28,202 nt of DNA. Source: Deltaproteobacteria bacterium (GTDB taxonomy: Bacteria > Desulfobacterota > DSM-4660 > Desulfatiglandales > B25-G16). The notes below the pieces were generated by a model. The model did no database searches, was not told where the DNA came from, and worked only from the letters and a program-made list of their open reading frames with translations. The stretch is taken from contig JAFDHR010000006.1 of assembly GCA_019308645.1 (NCBI GenBank), positions 1 through 28,202 of the forward strand. The letters are read 5' to 3'. The position numbers were made by a program, and so were the translations under genes. The stretch's first letter is position 1. Every line of letters starts with the position of its first letter. This document shows, piece after piece, positions 6,452-15,512 of the stretch.

Positions 6452-8812
6452 ATGTACAAGGTTAAATGGGATAGTAAAATTAATGGTATTTTACTTGATG
6501 ATAAAATAAGCGATAAAGAAGAAATCGTTCCGCCAAGACCTGTCTTTTATGAAGAATTAGATCTCTTAGGCTTTAATAAATATTGGAGTTATCCTAAGAA
6601 AAAGGAACCGTTATTATGGGCAATTGGTAGACAATATTATAATAAAGGTGTTTTTGTAGCAGAAGCTAAGGGCGGCAACATTTATGAAAGCCCTGAACTG
6701 ATTGTCGAGCAAGAACTTGCCTTGGAGCCGATAGACGTTAAGCTTCTAATAGAAAAAAACGAAGACGCTTTGTTTATTGTTGAGAATGAAGCAATGGATT
6801 TTGTGGACTATACGTATAAAGAATATAAAGACAAAGTCGATTATTTTGCGGTTGCGTTTAGTGGCGGAAAAGATTCTCAGGTTGTTTTGGATATTGTAAG
6901 CAGAGTTTTGTCCCCTGATGACTATATGGTAATTTTCACTGATACGACTATGGAAATTCCCTTCACTTATGAAACCGTGGAGAGAGCAAAAGAGGCATAT
7001 AAAAAAACATACCCCGGGTTAAAATTTCATACCGCAAGACCTCCCAAAGATGCTCTTGAGTTTTGGGAACAATTTGGACCGCCCGGTATGCTTCAGCGAT
7101 GGTGTTGCTCTGTTTGTAAGACTGCTCCGTTTGCTAATTTTATTAGAGATATCCATGAAGGAGGTGATGGGGCTATACAGCCGAAAATTCTGGTGCTTGA
7201 GGGAGTTCGTGCCGATGAGAGTGATAAGAGGAGCAAATATAAAAAAATCACTCATAAAGTAAAACAAACGAAACAAATTAATGCCGAACCCATATTGCAT
7301 TGGAATATTGCAGAAATATTTTTATATTTATTCCGCAGAAATATTAGATTGAATAAAGGTTATCGGTATGGGTTGCATAGAATTGGTTGTGCTGTTTGTC
7401 CTTACGGCTCAAATCTCTATGAATATATCATAACAACTATTTTCCCTAAGTTGTCAAACAGCTTTATAGAAAAGATAAAATTTGTTTTAAGGAATTCTGA
7501 GACCACGAAAAAAGATAAAATTAAAAAATACATATCAGAAGGTCAATGGAAGAAACGAGGTGGTGGTCGAGGAATTGATACAAATGGAACACGTTTAGAT
7601 TTTATCCAAGATGATATAAATCTTCAAGCAATTCTAAGGAACCCTCGAGAAGATTTTTTTGAGTGGTTAAAAACCCTTGGAACAGTTTCATATAGGATCA
7701 AAAGCAATAAAATAATGGGTGAGATAAGAATAGATAGCGAATTGTTTAACTTCGAACTTAATAATATTAAGGGCAATAAACAAGTTATTCAACTACAAGG
7801 GGTAGGCCAAGATATTATTATTCAGAGCAAGCTTAAAAAGATTTTTTACAAGACAACTTACTGTGTGCATTGCGGTGTTTGCGAGGTGGAATGTCCTACA
7901 GGCGCGTTGAGAGTTATTCCCCAAGTTAAAATTAATAAGGAAATGTGTGTTCATTGCTCAAAGTGTCTTAATTTTGCCGAAAAAGGTTGTTTAATGGCAA
8001 AATCAATTTCCGTTACTGAAGGAGGTCGTAAAGTGAAAAATGGTAAAATTGCAACGAGTAAATACCAAAATTTTGGAATGAGGAGAGCATGGTTGGTAGA
8101 TTTTTTAAACAGATTAGAAAATTGGTTTGAAAAAAATAATTTAGGTAACCGTCAAATTGAATCCATGGTTGCTTGGCTAAAAGATTGTGAATTATTAAAC
8201 GGACATAAAGTACCAACGGAAACATCTCTGATATTGAAGGAAATTATAAGATCAAATGAAAAATTGGTTTGGGAAATTATATGGACAAATTTTTTCTACA
8301 ATATAAAATTTATTGAGTGGTATGTATCCAATCTTGCTTGGAATACAGTGAATTCTTCGAAGGAATTGATTGAAAGGATCATCGATTTCGATGAACGAAA
8401 TAAGCCGAAAACTTCTTCTAATAGCATAAGCTCTTTACTTAATATGTTTGACACTTCCCCCTTAGGAAAAGAACTAAAAATTGGATTCATAGAAAAAAGA
8501 CGGAATGTCAGATATGTAAGGAAAATAGGCACTGATGAAATTCACCCAATGGCAATTGCCTATTCTTTGTATAGATTTGCCGAAGATAAAAAACGATATG
8601 ATTTAAAGGTTTCAGATTTTTACGAAGATATTTGTGAAGGCGGGCCTTATAAACTCTTTGGAATTTCCAGGGAAAGGTTGGAGGATATTCTAAGATATCT
8701 TCAGGCAGAAAAAAATGAGACAGCAAGAGTTGATTTAACGGCAGGTTTAGATAATATTTTTTTGAGAGAAGATATAACATCAGTGGATATTTTAAGAATA
8801 TTACATGCTTAA
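6452..8812 (+). CDS. brxP: BrxP: PAPS-reductase/4Fe-4S/DUF4007 fusion of type 4 BREX
   Basis: This 786-residue, probably cytoplasmic enzyme replaces the PglX methyltransferase in type 4 BREX. Domains in order: an N-terminal region (1-125) of unknown role; a PP-loop ATPase of the PAPS reductase family with AFSGGKDS (135-142), TDTTMEIP, RWCCSVCK (C218, C219, C222), VLEGVRADES and GCAVCPYG (C313, C316); a bacterial two-[4Fe-4S] ferredoxin domain with CVHCGVCEVEC (C471, C474, C477, C481) and CVHCSKC plus C513; and a C-terminal DUF4007-like domain (about 540-786). The cysteines around the PP-loop recall DndC, which inserts sulfur into DNA, so DNA sulfur chemistry is plausible but inferred. The start has a GGGGC ribosome site. 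Its 3' end overlaps the next gene by eight bases. Confidence 0.85.
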   Translation: MYKVKWDSKINGILLDDKISDKEEIVPPRPVFYEELDLLGFNKYWSYPKKKEPLLWAIGRQYYNKGVFVAEAKGGNIYESPELIVEQELALEPIDVKLLIEKNEDALFIVENEAMDFVDYTYKEYKDKVDYFAVAFSGGKDSQVVLDIVSRVLSPDDYMVIFTDTTMEIPFTYETVERAKEAYKKTYPGLKFHTARPPKDALEFWEQFGPPGMLQRWCCSVCKTAPFANFIRDIHEGGDGAIQPKILVLEGVRADESDKRSKYKKITHKVKQTKQINAEPILHWNIAEIFLYLFRRNIRLNKGYRYGLHRIGCAVCPYGSNLYEYIITTIFPKLSNSFIEKIKFVLRNSETTKKDKIKKYISEGQWKKRGGGRGIDTNGTRLDFIQDDINLQAILRNPREDFFEWLKTLGTVSYRIKSNKIMGEIRIDSELFNFELNNIKGNKQVIQLQGVGQDIIIQSKLKKIFYKTTYCVHCGVCEVECPTGALRVIPQVKINKEMCVHCSKCLNFAEKGCLMAKSISVTEGGRKVKNGKIATSKYQNFGMRRAWLVDFLNRLENWFEKNNLGNRQIESMVAWLKDCELLNGHKVPTETSLILKEIIRSNEKLVWEIIWTNFFYNIKFIEWYVSNLAWNTVNSSKELIERIIDFDERNKPKTSSNSISSLLNMFDTSPLGKELKIGFIEKRRNVRYVRKIGTDEIHPMAIAYSLYRFAEDKKRYDLKVSDFYEDICEGGPYKLFGISRERLEDILRYLQAEKNETARVDLTAGLDNIFLREDITSVDILRILHA

Positions 8813-9599
8813 AATGGAAAAAACTGCTGGATTGTTTCGCTATCTTACCTTTGGCCTTCGTCAAGAATGGATGGAGCTGTTTTTTAAATTGAAGACAAAA
8901 GTATTGGAATCTTCCAATTTAGGCCCAATACAAATTGATGCTCTTTATTTTTATTTAAAAGACATGGAGTTAATAATAAATAGAAGTGAAACAACAATAT
9001 TCTATGAAAAAGTAAGTTATCTGTATCAACAAGAAGGTATCAACTCAGAAAATTTGTGGTCTTTTTTGTGGGTAAATCTTTATTTTAATGCTCCGCTTTT
9101 CAGGTGGTGGGGAAGTTTGGGGCGCGGCGAATATACAAGAGAAATGACAATCTATTTATTATCTGATTTCTACGGAAAAAAGAATCGATCTATCACCAAT
9201 GCTTATTCGGCGTTGATAGGTACGTTTGAAAGAACTCCGATTGGGAACGGTTTAAAAATTGGAAAAGTTGAAAAAGATTGCAGAGTAAGAAAAATTATCA
9301 AAGAAGGCGGATATAATTTTGATCCCATTGCTGTATTATATTCGCTTTATAAGTATGCAGAAATAAATAAAATTTATCAGATAGAGCTAGAAAACATTAA
9401 AGATTCATCCTTTAGCTCGCAGAATATTTTTGTGTTAAGCACAGAAGAGATAGAGAGATTGCTTTTATCTCTCTTTGAACCTGAGTTTCTGAAAACTGAT
9501 TTTATAAATGAAAAAATGGTTTTTGGCTTAAATAACCATAAAAATAATTTAGATGTTTTAGATTTATATCATCAGCAGGGGAGGAAATCTTGGATATAA
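8805..9599 (+). CDS. DUF4007-like protein, paralogue of the BrxP C-terminus
   Basis: This 264-residue protein of unknown activity aligns by eye along its length with the last 245 residues of the preceding protein. Shared landmarks: FGLRQEW/FGMRRAW near the start, NLGPIQI/NLGNRQI, LKD-EL, LWSFLWVNLYFN/VWEIIWTNFFYN, TPIGNGLKIGKVEK/SPLGKELKIGFIEK, and PIAVLYSLYKYAE/PMAIAYSLYRFAE. This pattern fits the DUF4007 family, often found beside PAPS-reductase proteins in DNA sulfur-modification and BREX loci. The gene overlaps brxP by eight bases and brxC by ten. ATG 8814 is an alternative start. A DNA- or partner-binding adaptor role is an inference. Confidence 0.75.
   Translation: MLKMEKTAGLFRYLTFGLRQEWMELFFKLKTKVLESSNLGPIQIDALYFYLKDMELIINRSETTIFYEKVSYLYQQEGINSENLWSFLWVNLYFNAPLFRWWGSLGRGEYTREMTIYLLSDFYGKKNRSITNAYSALIGTFERTPIGNGLKIGKVEKDCRVRKIIKEGGYNFDPIAVLYSLYKYAEINKIYQIELENIKDSSFSSQNIFVLSTEEIERLLLSLFEPEFLKTDFINEKMVFGLNNHKNNLDVLDLYHQQGRKSWI
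9577..9592 (+). promoter_or_regulatory. Strong ribosome site deciding a TTG start for brxC
   Basis: AGGGGAGG (9577-9584) lies five bases before TTG at 9590-9592. No ATG or GTG in the brxC frame fits this site, and the frame downstream matches the conserved N-terminus of the protein at once. The site sits inside the end of the DUF4007-like gene, consistent with coupled translation. Confidence 0.7.
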
Positions 9600-12500
9600 A
9601 ATATAATGAGATTATTGGGTTAAATGATTATTTTCAACCGGCTTATGATTTAACGAATGAAGTCGGGAATTATTGGAAACAGTTTATCACGAACGACAAA
9701 TATTTTGATGTCTTGCGAGGGGTATTGAGTTCTCTGGAAGGGCAGCGTCCAGATGAAAGAAAGTCGATCTGGTTGCAAGGCACTTATGGAACCGGGAAAA
9801 GCCACGCAACTGCTGTTATAAAACATCTCTTATTTGATCCGAAGGACGAGATAGGAGAATTTATTGGAAATTTCGGAGACACACAATTGAAATCCAGGAT
9901 ACTTAATCTTCGTAATCAATTGCGGGTCTTTCCGGTAATATTAAAAGGAACGTCTAACATTATAGACAATAGAACTTTTACTCTCTCAATTGAAAAAGCG
10001 GTCAAACGTGCTCTGAAACAGAATAATATAAAGATCAGCACCAAAAGCGATTTTGAAAAAATGATTCATCAAATTGAGACAAATCCGTGGCATATCAGTT
10101 GGGAAACTGTCATTCAAGAATACCCGCAAATAAATATGTTTGTGAAGGACAAGGAAGATTTATTAAAAAAGCTGAGGGATGAAGATTTGACCGTTTTGAA
10201 GAATTTAGAACATCTTTCTTCCACCATTGGCATTCATTTTTCATACAGTGAAATAGCCAACTGGTTAAATGAAGTCATAGAAGAATTGAGGGGGCAAGGT
10301 AAAGCCGACAGTTTAATGATATACTGGGATGAATTTACCTCTGTTCTTGAACTTCCAAGCATCAGCGTTTTATTAACCGAATTACAAAATATTGCTGAAT
10401 TGTCCGTAAATAAAGGTGTCTATCTCTTTATGGTCAGCCATCGTACCCCATCGCAGGCAAAAATTACAAAGGAAGATATGGAGAAAGTCCTTGGCAGGTT
10501 TAGGATGCTTGATTATTCGATGGAACCTATCACGACATACCATATAGTTGGCGCTGCTATTAAAAAGAAAGATAAATCGACGTGGGAATCCTTAAAAGAC
10601 GAAAAATCATATGTTATGGATGATTTGATAAGAAGGATAGTTGGTACTGATGGTGGCGTTAGGGATTATACATTGCTCAAAAACCTTTTTCCAATTCATC
10701 CATATACAGCCTATCTTTCCACCTTTATTGTAAGAAATATTGGCTCAACCGAACGGAGTATCTTTGAATTCCTCTATGATGAAGAGAGAGGTTTCAGCAA
10801 GTTTATCAAAGAAAACCCGTCGGGTGTTAACGGTGTATTTCTCACTGTCGATTATCTTTGGGATTTTTTTATGGAAGAATTTGAAAGAATTGATTACCAG
10901 AAATTTTCATCTATTCTGGATAAGTATAAACTGCACATACAGGCTGTTGAAGAGGAAAACCGAGCATACAGCGCCATTTTCAAAGGCGTACTTCTATTAA
11001 ACATACAATACAAGATGGTAAAGGTGGCTGAAGCAAGAGATACTTTAGTTGCCCCAAGTGCGACTAATATCAAATCTATGTTCTGGGGAACGGAGTATGA
11101 AAACGATATTGAAGCGGCCTTGAATTTTTTTGATTCCAGGCAAATTATTCCCAAAAATCCGGATAATCTTTTCCTGGTTTCATCTTCCAGCTTGCCGCTT
11201 AAAGAAATTGAAAAGGAAAAAGAAGGTTTGAAAGGGCTTTACAATCAAATAGATAAAATTCTATCGAAAGAGCAAGTTAAAGAAATTCACAATACATTTA
11301 CCAATTCTGTTCTCAGAAAAACTGAATTAAAGATTTTTGATGCCTCTCTAAATGAATATTTGCTGAAAAATATGTTAAGGAAAGCTTTCGTAAAAGATTA
11401 TGCGCTTCACATAGTTGTATTAATTGCAAAAAATATTCAAGAACGAGAACAGATCAAAGTGAGTGTTAGAAATATTTTGAAAGACACTGAGTTTATCAAT
11501 ATTGTCTTTATTGTGCTTGAAGAACTCTTTGGTGAGGATATTCTTAACCAATTTGTCGATTATCAAGCACGCGCAATTATTGCGGAGAGACACAACTATA
11601 CTGAAGAGCGAATCTCAAATGAAGATTACGCGAGGAAATTTTTGGACAGATGGATTCATTTAATTAAATCTGGCTATGCTGAATGGTATTTAAAAAGGTG
11701 TGATGATTTAGATAATAAACTCGAAAGCCTATCTGAAGAAAGCAACGGTAAATGCTTAGTCAAAGATTTTAGCGAAGTTGTTAACGAGGAATTATCGGCA
11801 AAAATATTTAGCTCAGGATTAGAAGTGCTAAAAGAAACAAAGAAGAATCATAATGTTTGGACAGGAAAAATGGCAAAAGCATCAGCCGAAAACTTTCTCT
11901 TTGCTAACAATAGGGATTTTATTGAAACAAAAACGTCTTCCGGGCCTGAACGGTACACACGAGAAATTATAAAAGATAATTTCGGTGATTATATTGTTGA
12001 TGAAGGCCTACAATTTAAAAAAGAAGTCGATGTGAATCATCCCACTATCAAAATGAATAGTGAAATTCAAAAGATAATCAACAGGAAAAAGGATTCTGGT
12101 GTTTTCAATCTTGGCGATACCTTGAAATTCTTAACAAAACCGCCTTTTGGCTTATATCCCAATATGCTTCATATGGCGACATTGGGATTTTTAATGATGG
12201 GTTATGTTGGAAAACTGTACGAGACAGGAAGGGGAAAACCGATCGAAAAAGAGATTATGCGGGATAAAATACTCGACCTATTCAAATATTGGGAAGGTGG
12301 AAGAGGCTCAAATAAATTAGAAGTAAGATTAGGGACGGCAGAAGAAAAGAAATTGATTACTGACTTAACAGGTGTATTTAATTTAAGGGATATTGAAAGC
12401 TTAAATGATTTAAGATGGGGAATTAGAGAGTGGATAAAAGAATCTCAATATCCTTTATGGGTGTTTAAACTCTCTGAAGATGCAAATGAGGAAATTAAGT

Positions 12501-13015
12501 TAGCTATTGATGAAATTATCGAACTAATAGAATCAATGGATACAGAAATTTCTCGGTCGGACATAAAAAACGTATTGGATGCAGTTAAAGTTGTGGAAAC
12601 CGACTTAAAATTTCTTATCTTTAAAAAGGAAAAGATCCGCGAGTTGTTTATTGCATGGTTGAAAAACATCGAAAATGTTGAAATCAGAGATGAGGAAATA
12701 GATAATGTAATTGCGTACATTAGGCGAAATATGCCGGAAGAAATCGGAGTTTATTCCTGGAAAGAGGATAATATTAGAGAAAGAGTAAAAGACTGGTATA
12801 TAAAAAAATCAAAACCACAACCTGGGCAGACATATGAAAACGAGGGCAGAGATCAGGGCTATACAGATGATTTTACATCTGAACATAACAAAGAAAGTAG
12901 AAGGACAGCGATCATCGAAAAAATTGAGGCTTACCAGGGTGATTGGAAGTCTGTTTTGAAGAAATTGATCAGTGAACATGATGAACTTATAAGTATTTTA
13001 GAAAAATATTTATAA
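9590..13015 (+). CDS. brxC: BrxC, large P-loop ATPase of BREX
   Basis: BrxC/PglY is the large ATPase found in all BREX types and is needed for phage exclusion. The 1141-residue protein is of usual size. It has Walker A GTYGTGKS at 64-71 and a Walker B-like MIYWDEF around 243-249, followed by a strand ending in MVSHRTPSQ near 287-295 that fits sensor 1. The long remainder is mostly helical and rich in charged residues, with no further motif I can name. Translation starts at TTG (see the ribosome site). It overlaps the previous gene by ten bases and is followed by a structured gap before pglZ. Identification rests on the ATPase motif, the size and the flanking pglZ and brxL. A DndH-like or other DUF-type defence ATPase is the alternative. 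Confidence 0.85.
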   Translation: MDIKYNEIIGLNDYFQPAYDLTNEVGNYWKQFITNDKYFDVLRGVLSSLEGQRPDERKSIWLQGTYGTGKSHATAVIKHLLFDPKDEIGEFIGNFGDTQLKSRILNLRNQLRVFPVILKGTSNIIDNRTFTLSIEKAVKRALKQNNIKISTKSDFEKMIHQIETNPWHISWETVIQEYPQINMFVKDKEDLLKKLRDEDLTVLKNLEHLSSTIGIHFSYSEIANWLNEVIEELRGQGKADSLMIYWDEFTSVLELPSISVLLTELQNIAELSVNKGVYLFMVSHRTPSQAKITKEDMEKVLGRFRMLDYSMEPITTYHIVGAAIKKKDKSTWESLKDEKSYVMDDLIRRIVGTDGGVRDYTLLKNLFPIHPYTAYLSTFIVRNIGSTERSIFEFLYDEERGFSKFIKENPSGVNGVFLTVDYLWDFFMEEFERIDYQKFSSILDKYKLHIQAVEEENRAYSAIFKGVLLLNIQYKMVKVAEARDTLVAPSATNIKSMFWGTEYENDIEAALNFFDSRQIIPKNPDNLFLVSSSSLPLKEIEKEKEGLKGLYNQIDKILSKEQVKEIHNTFTNSVLRKTELKIFDASLNEYLLKNMLRKAFVKDYALHIVVLIAKNIQEREQIKVSVRNILKDTEFINIVFIVLEELFGEDILNQFVDYQARAIIAERHNYTEERISNEDYARKFLDRWIHLIKSGYAEWYLKRCDDLDNKLESLSEESNGKCLVKDFSEVVNEELSAKIFSSGLEVLKETKKNHNVWTGKMAKASAENFLFANNRDFIETKTSSGPERYTREIIKDNFGDYIVDEGLQFKKEVDVNHPTIKMNSEIQKIINRKKDSGVFNLGDTLKFLTKPPFGLYPNMLHMATLGFLMMGYVGKLYETGRGKPIEKEIMRDKILDLFKYWEGGRGSNKLEVRLGTAEEKKLITDLTGVFNLRDIESLNDLRWGIREWIKESQYPLWVFKLSEDANEEIKLAIDEIIELIESMDTEISRSDIKNVLDAVKVVETDLKFLIFKKEKIRELFIAWLKNIENVEIRDEEIDNVIAYIRRNMPEEIGVYSWKEDNIRERVKDWYIKKSKPQPGQTYENEGRDQGYTDDFTSEHNKESRRTAIIEKIEAYQGDWKSVLKKLISEHDELISILEKYL

Positions 13016-13016
13016 T

Positions 13017-13066
13017 GTAAGAACCTTGCGAAAGCTCAAGGGCCGTTAGTTTTGTCAAGATCTTAC
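13017..13066 (+). promoter_or_regulatory. Nested hairpin between brxC and pglZ
   Basis: The stem gtaaga (13017-13022) with tcttac (13061-13066) encloses a second stem ccttg (13024-13028) with caagg (13037-13041). It starts one base after the brxC stop codon and fills the only real gap of the operon, about 55 bases before the preferred pglZ start. It could tune the ratio of BrxC to PglZ by processing or partial termination. There is no T tract. The stems are short, so chance is not excluded. Confidence 0.4.
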
Positions 13067-13121
13067 CGTAATGCTGAGCAAGAATTCCATGCGAAGACTT
13101 TTGTGTGGGTGGGGAAATAAC

Positions 13122-15512
13122 ATGGTCAAAAATTTCAAGTCAATAGAGGAGTTATTCCATGCGATTGAAACAGATAAAAAAGCCAGTTCACCAAGCGCGC
13201 AGCGATACCCACTTAGATTGATATTCCTGAATAATTTCGGTTCCTTTAAAGCCATAATCTCCTATTTATTAGAGCACGAAGTAACGACTTTACAATTAAA
13301 AAATCTATTACCTCACAATGACGGATGGTTTACTTTAGACAATGTTCTTAATAGCGTAAAGCTTCTCAGGAAAGATACCGTCGTTGTTCCATTCTCTGAG
13401 ATGTTGAGGTTTTTCCCTGCGATAGACTTTAATACAATCATTACCAGTTTATTTGAAATTGAAAACAGCAGCATAAAATACTTTAGGAGAATTTACATTC
13501 CTTTAGTTGGGCTGAAGGAAAGATTTGAAAAAGATTTCCTGAGGACTTTTCATCGCAAAGATAATTGGGCTCCGATTTGGAACCTGGAAGAGCAACTTGA
13601 TAAAAAGATTAAGATTTATCAAGTTGCTTACAATGCAGGTTTTGAAGCCTGTGCAGTTCCAAAGGATTTCAAGACAATAAATAGCACCTCAGATTGGTTA
13701 GAATTATGGAAACAGGATAATCTTGATAATATCATATGCAAGTCTAAGTCGATGGCATATTTATATGAAAAATTTCTTCCAGATGCCATTTTTCTTTTAG
13801 AAAAGACAAACAATCAAAAAGATTACTTAGAGAAAATTGTTGGCCTAAAAGTGCCGATTGAGTATAGAGAATCAGATACACCCTTTTGGGATTCCTTAAT
13901 AAACGAGGTAAGTGAAGGTGATGATTTGTTTTTGCTGGATTTTCAACGTCTCGTTAATCACCACTTTAATATAAAGAGCTTTAATACCATATCCAACATA
14001 CGGTTATTAGGGCTTTGGTTTCAGCATAAAGATAAATACAGCCGATGGCTTTTAAGAAATTGGATCATAACTCAGGATCATTTAAAAGAGAATTATGTCT
14101 TTAAAGTTATGTGTGGCGTAAAAGCTTACTCGGATGATGAATTGATAGATCAACTTTGGCTAAAAATGTTCGATGGTATTTCTGCCAAAAAGGATAGTTT
14201 TAATGAGAGAAAATCCTATCTGAAACTCATCCATAAAGACTTCAAAATTCCTTTCCATCAGATCGAGAAAAAACTTCATGATAAGCTTAATTCTATATGT
14301 GGCTATTCAATACAAAATCAGTCTAATTACTTAACCAATATCTCATTTGCGGAAAGAAAATATATAATTGAATTATTTAAAAATTGTAACAAAGATGACC
14401 AAAGTAAGCACTTGGAAATTATTAGAGAAATATATCCGGAGCTTTATTACTATTTAAAATGGGATCTTACCGTAAATAATGAAAAATTAGAAAAATGGAT
14501 AACAGAGTATTTCAGAGAGTATAACCAATCAAAACTATTGGATCAACGGTCTGATAAATTATTAAGCATTCTTAATGAAAAAAACAAAGACGCTCAAAGT
14601 TTCTATGATTGGTATTATAAAACAGAGAATTTCCAAGACATTGGTGATGCTTGTGTCATTTGGATTGATGGATTGGGCGCTGAATGGCTTCCTTTAATTG
14701 AGTATCTAATCAACAAACATGGCAAGGAAAAAAATAAATATGTGGCAGAAAAATACATAAAGAAGGCTAATTTACCAACCGTAACGGAATGTAACCACTT
14801 TGATAATGCTGTTCACATCTTAGAATTGGATAAATACATCCATGATGAGAATCCATATAAATATCCTGATGATTTGATAAAACAGATCGAGTTGATCGAA
14901 CGTGTTATTAAAAGGGAAATAATTGAGAGAATTGATGAAAACATTATCATTGTATCAGATCACGGATTTACCTTCCTTGCCCAAAAAAAGTTTGGAAATT
15001 ATAAAAAATTTGATTTTTCTGAATCCAACCATGAAGGCAGATGCATGTGGACGAAGAGAGATTATCAAGATGATTCAGAATTCTTACTATATAAAATTGA
15101 TAGTGGGGAATATAAAGATAAAAAAGCGTTAATAGCTTTAAAACATACTTCATTATACAATACTCCTTATCGTGAAGTTCATGGTGGAGCCACTCCTGAA
15201 GAAGTTTTGGTGCCATGTATTGTAATCTCAAAAATGGATGAGAGGGTTGCGTATGATGTGGAATTACTATCAAAAGAGATTTCCGTCAGGAATCCGCTTG
15301 TAAATATTGCAATAGAGCCGCCACCAACCATTTCACCTGTTTTGATTTGGAAAGGCAAAGATATGCCACTTGAAAAGAAAAATGATAAGTGGTGTGTGAA
15401 ATTAACAGGTTTTAGAGCAGGCAAATATGAGTTTGAATTGAATGTTCATAGTCAAAAATTTGATGTAGCGATAACAATTAAGGGCGGTTTCAAAGAAAAG
15501 GATTTGATATGA
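13122..15512 (+). CDS. pglZ: PglZ, alkaline-phosphatase-superfamily protein of BREX
   Basis: PglZ is the signature protein of BREX and Pgl systems, with an alkaline-phosphatase fold. From the start chosen here it has 796 residues. Metal-site motifs of the family are visible: ACVIWIDGLGAEW (the aspartate at about 516), IIIVSDHGF (aspartate about 613), and the hallmark HGGATPEEVLVP (histidine about 687). The first 500 residues are the variable N-terminal region, and an Ig-like beta-rich tail follows the phosphatase domain. An earlier ATG at 13071 would add 17 residues but has no ribosome site, while 13122 follows GTGGGGAAATAAC. The stop overlaps the brxL start in ATGA. The biochemical role in BREX is not settled. 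Confidence 0.93.
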   Translation: MVKNFKSIEELFHAIETDKKASSPSAQRYPLRLIFLNNFGSFKAIISYLLEHEVTTLQLKNLLPHNDGWFTLDNVLNSVKLLRKDTVVVPFSEMLRFFPAIDFNTIITSLFEIENSSIKYFRRIYIPLVGLKERFEKDFLRTFHRKDNWAPIWNLEEQLDKKIKIYQVAYNAGFEACAVPKDFKTINSTSDWLELWKQDNLDNIICKSKSMAYLYEKFLPDAIFLLEKTNNQKDYLEKIVGLKVPIEYRESDTPFWDSLINEVSEGDDLFLLDFQRLVNHHFNIKSFNTISNIRLLGLWFQHKDKYSRWLLRNWIITQDHLKENYVFKVMCGVKAYSDDELIDQLWLKMFDGISAKKDSFNERKSYLKLIHKDFKIPFHQIEKKLHDKLNSICGYSIQNQSNYLTNISFAERKYIIELFKNCNKDDQSKHLEIIREIYPELYYYLKWDLTVNNEKLEKWITEYFREYNQSKLLDQRSDKLLSILNEKNKDAQSFYDWYYKTENFQDIGDACVIWIDGLGAEWLPLIEYLINKHGKEKNKYVAEKYIKKANLPTVTECNHFDNAVHILELDKYIHDENPYKYPDDLIKQIELIERVIKREIIERIDENIIIVSDHGFTFLAQKKFGNYKKFDFSESNHEGRCMWTKRDYQDDSEFLLYKIDSGEYKDKKALIALKHTSLYNTPYREVHGGATPEEVLVPCIVISKMDERVAYDVELLSKEISVRNPLVNIAIEPPPTISPVLIWKGKDMPLEKKNDKWCVKLTGFRAGKYEFELNVHSQKFDVAITIKGGFKEKDLI

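Noticed and set aside
13071..13121. Earlier ATG for pglZ adding 17 residues
   Set aside because: No Shine-Dalgarno site before it, while the ATG at 13122 has a good one; the extra residues look unlike a PglZ N-terminus.
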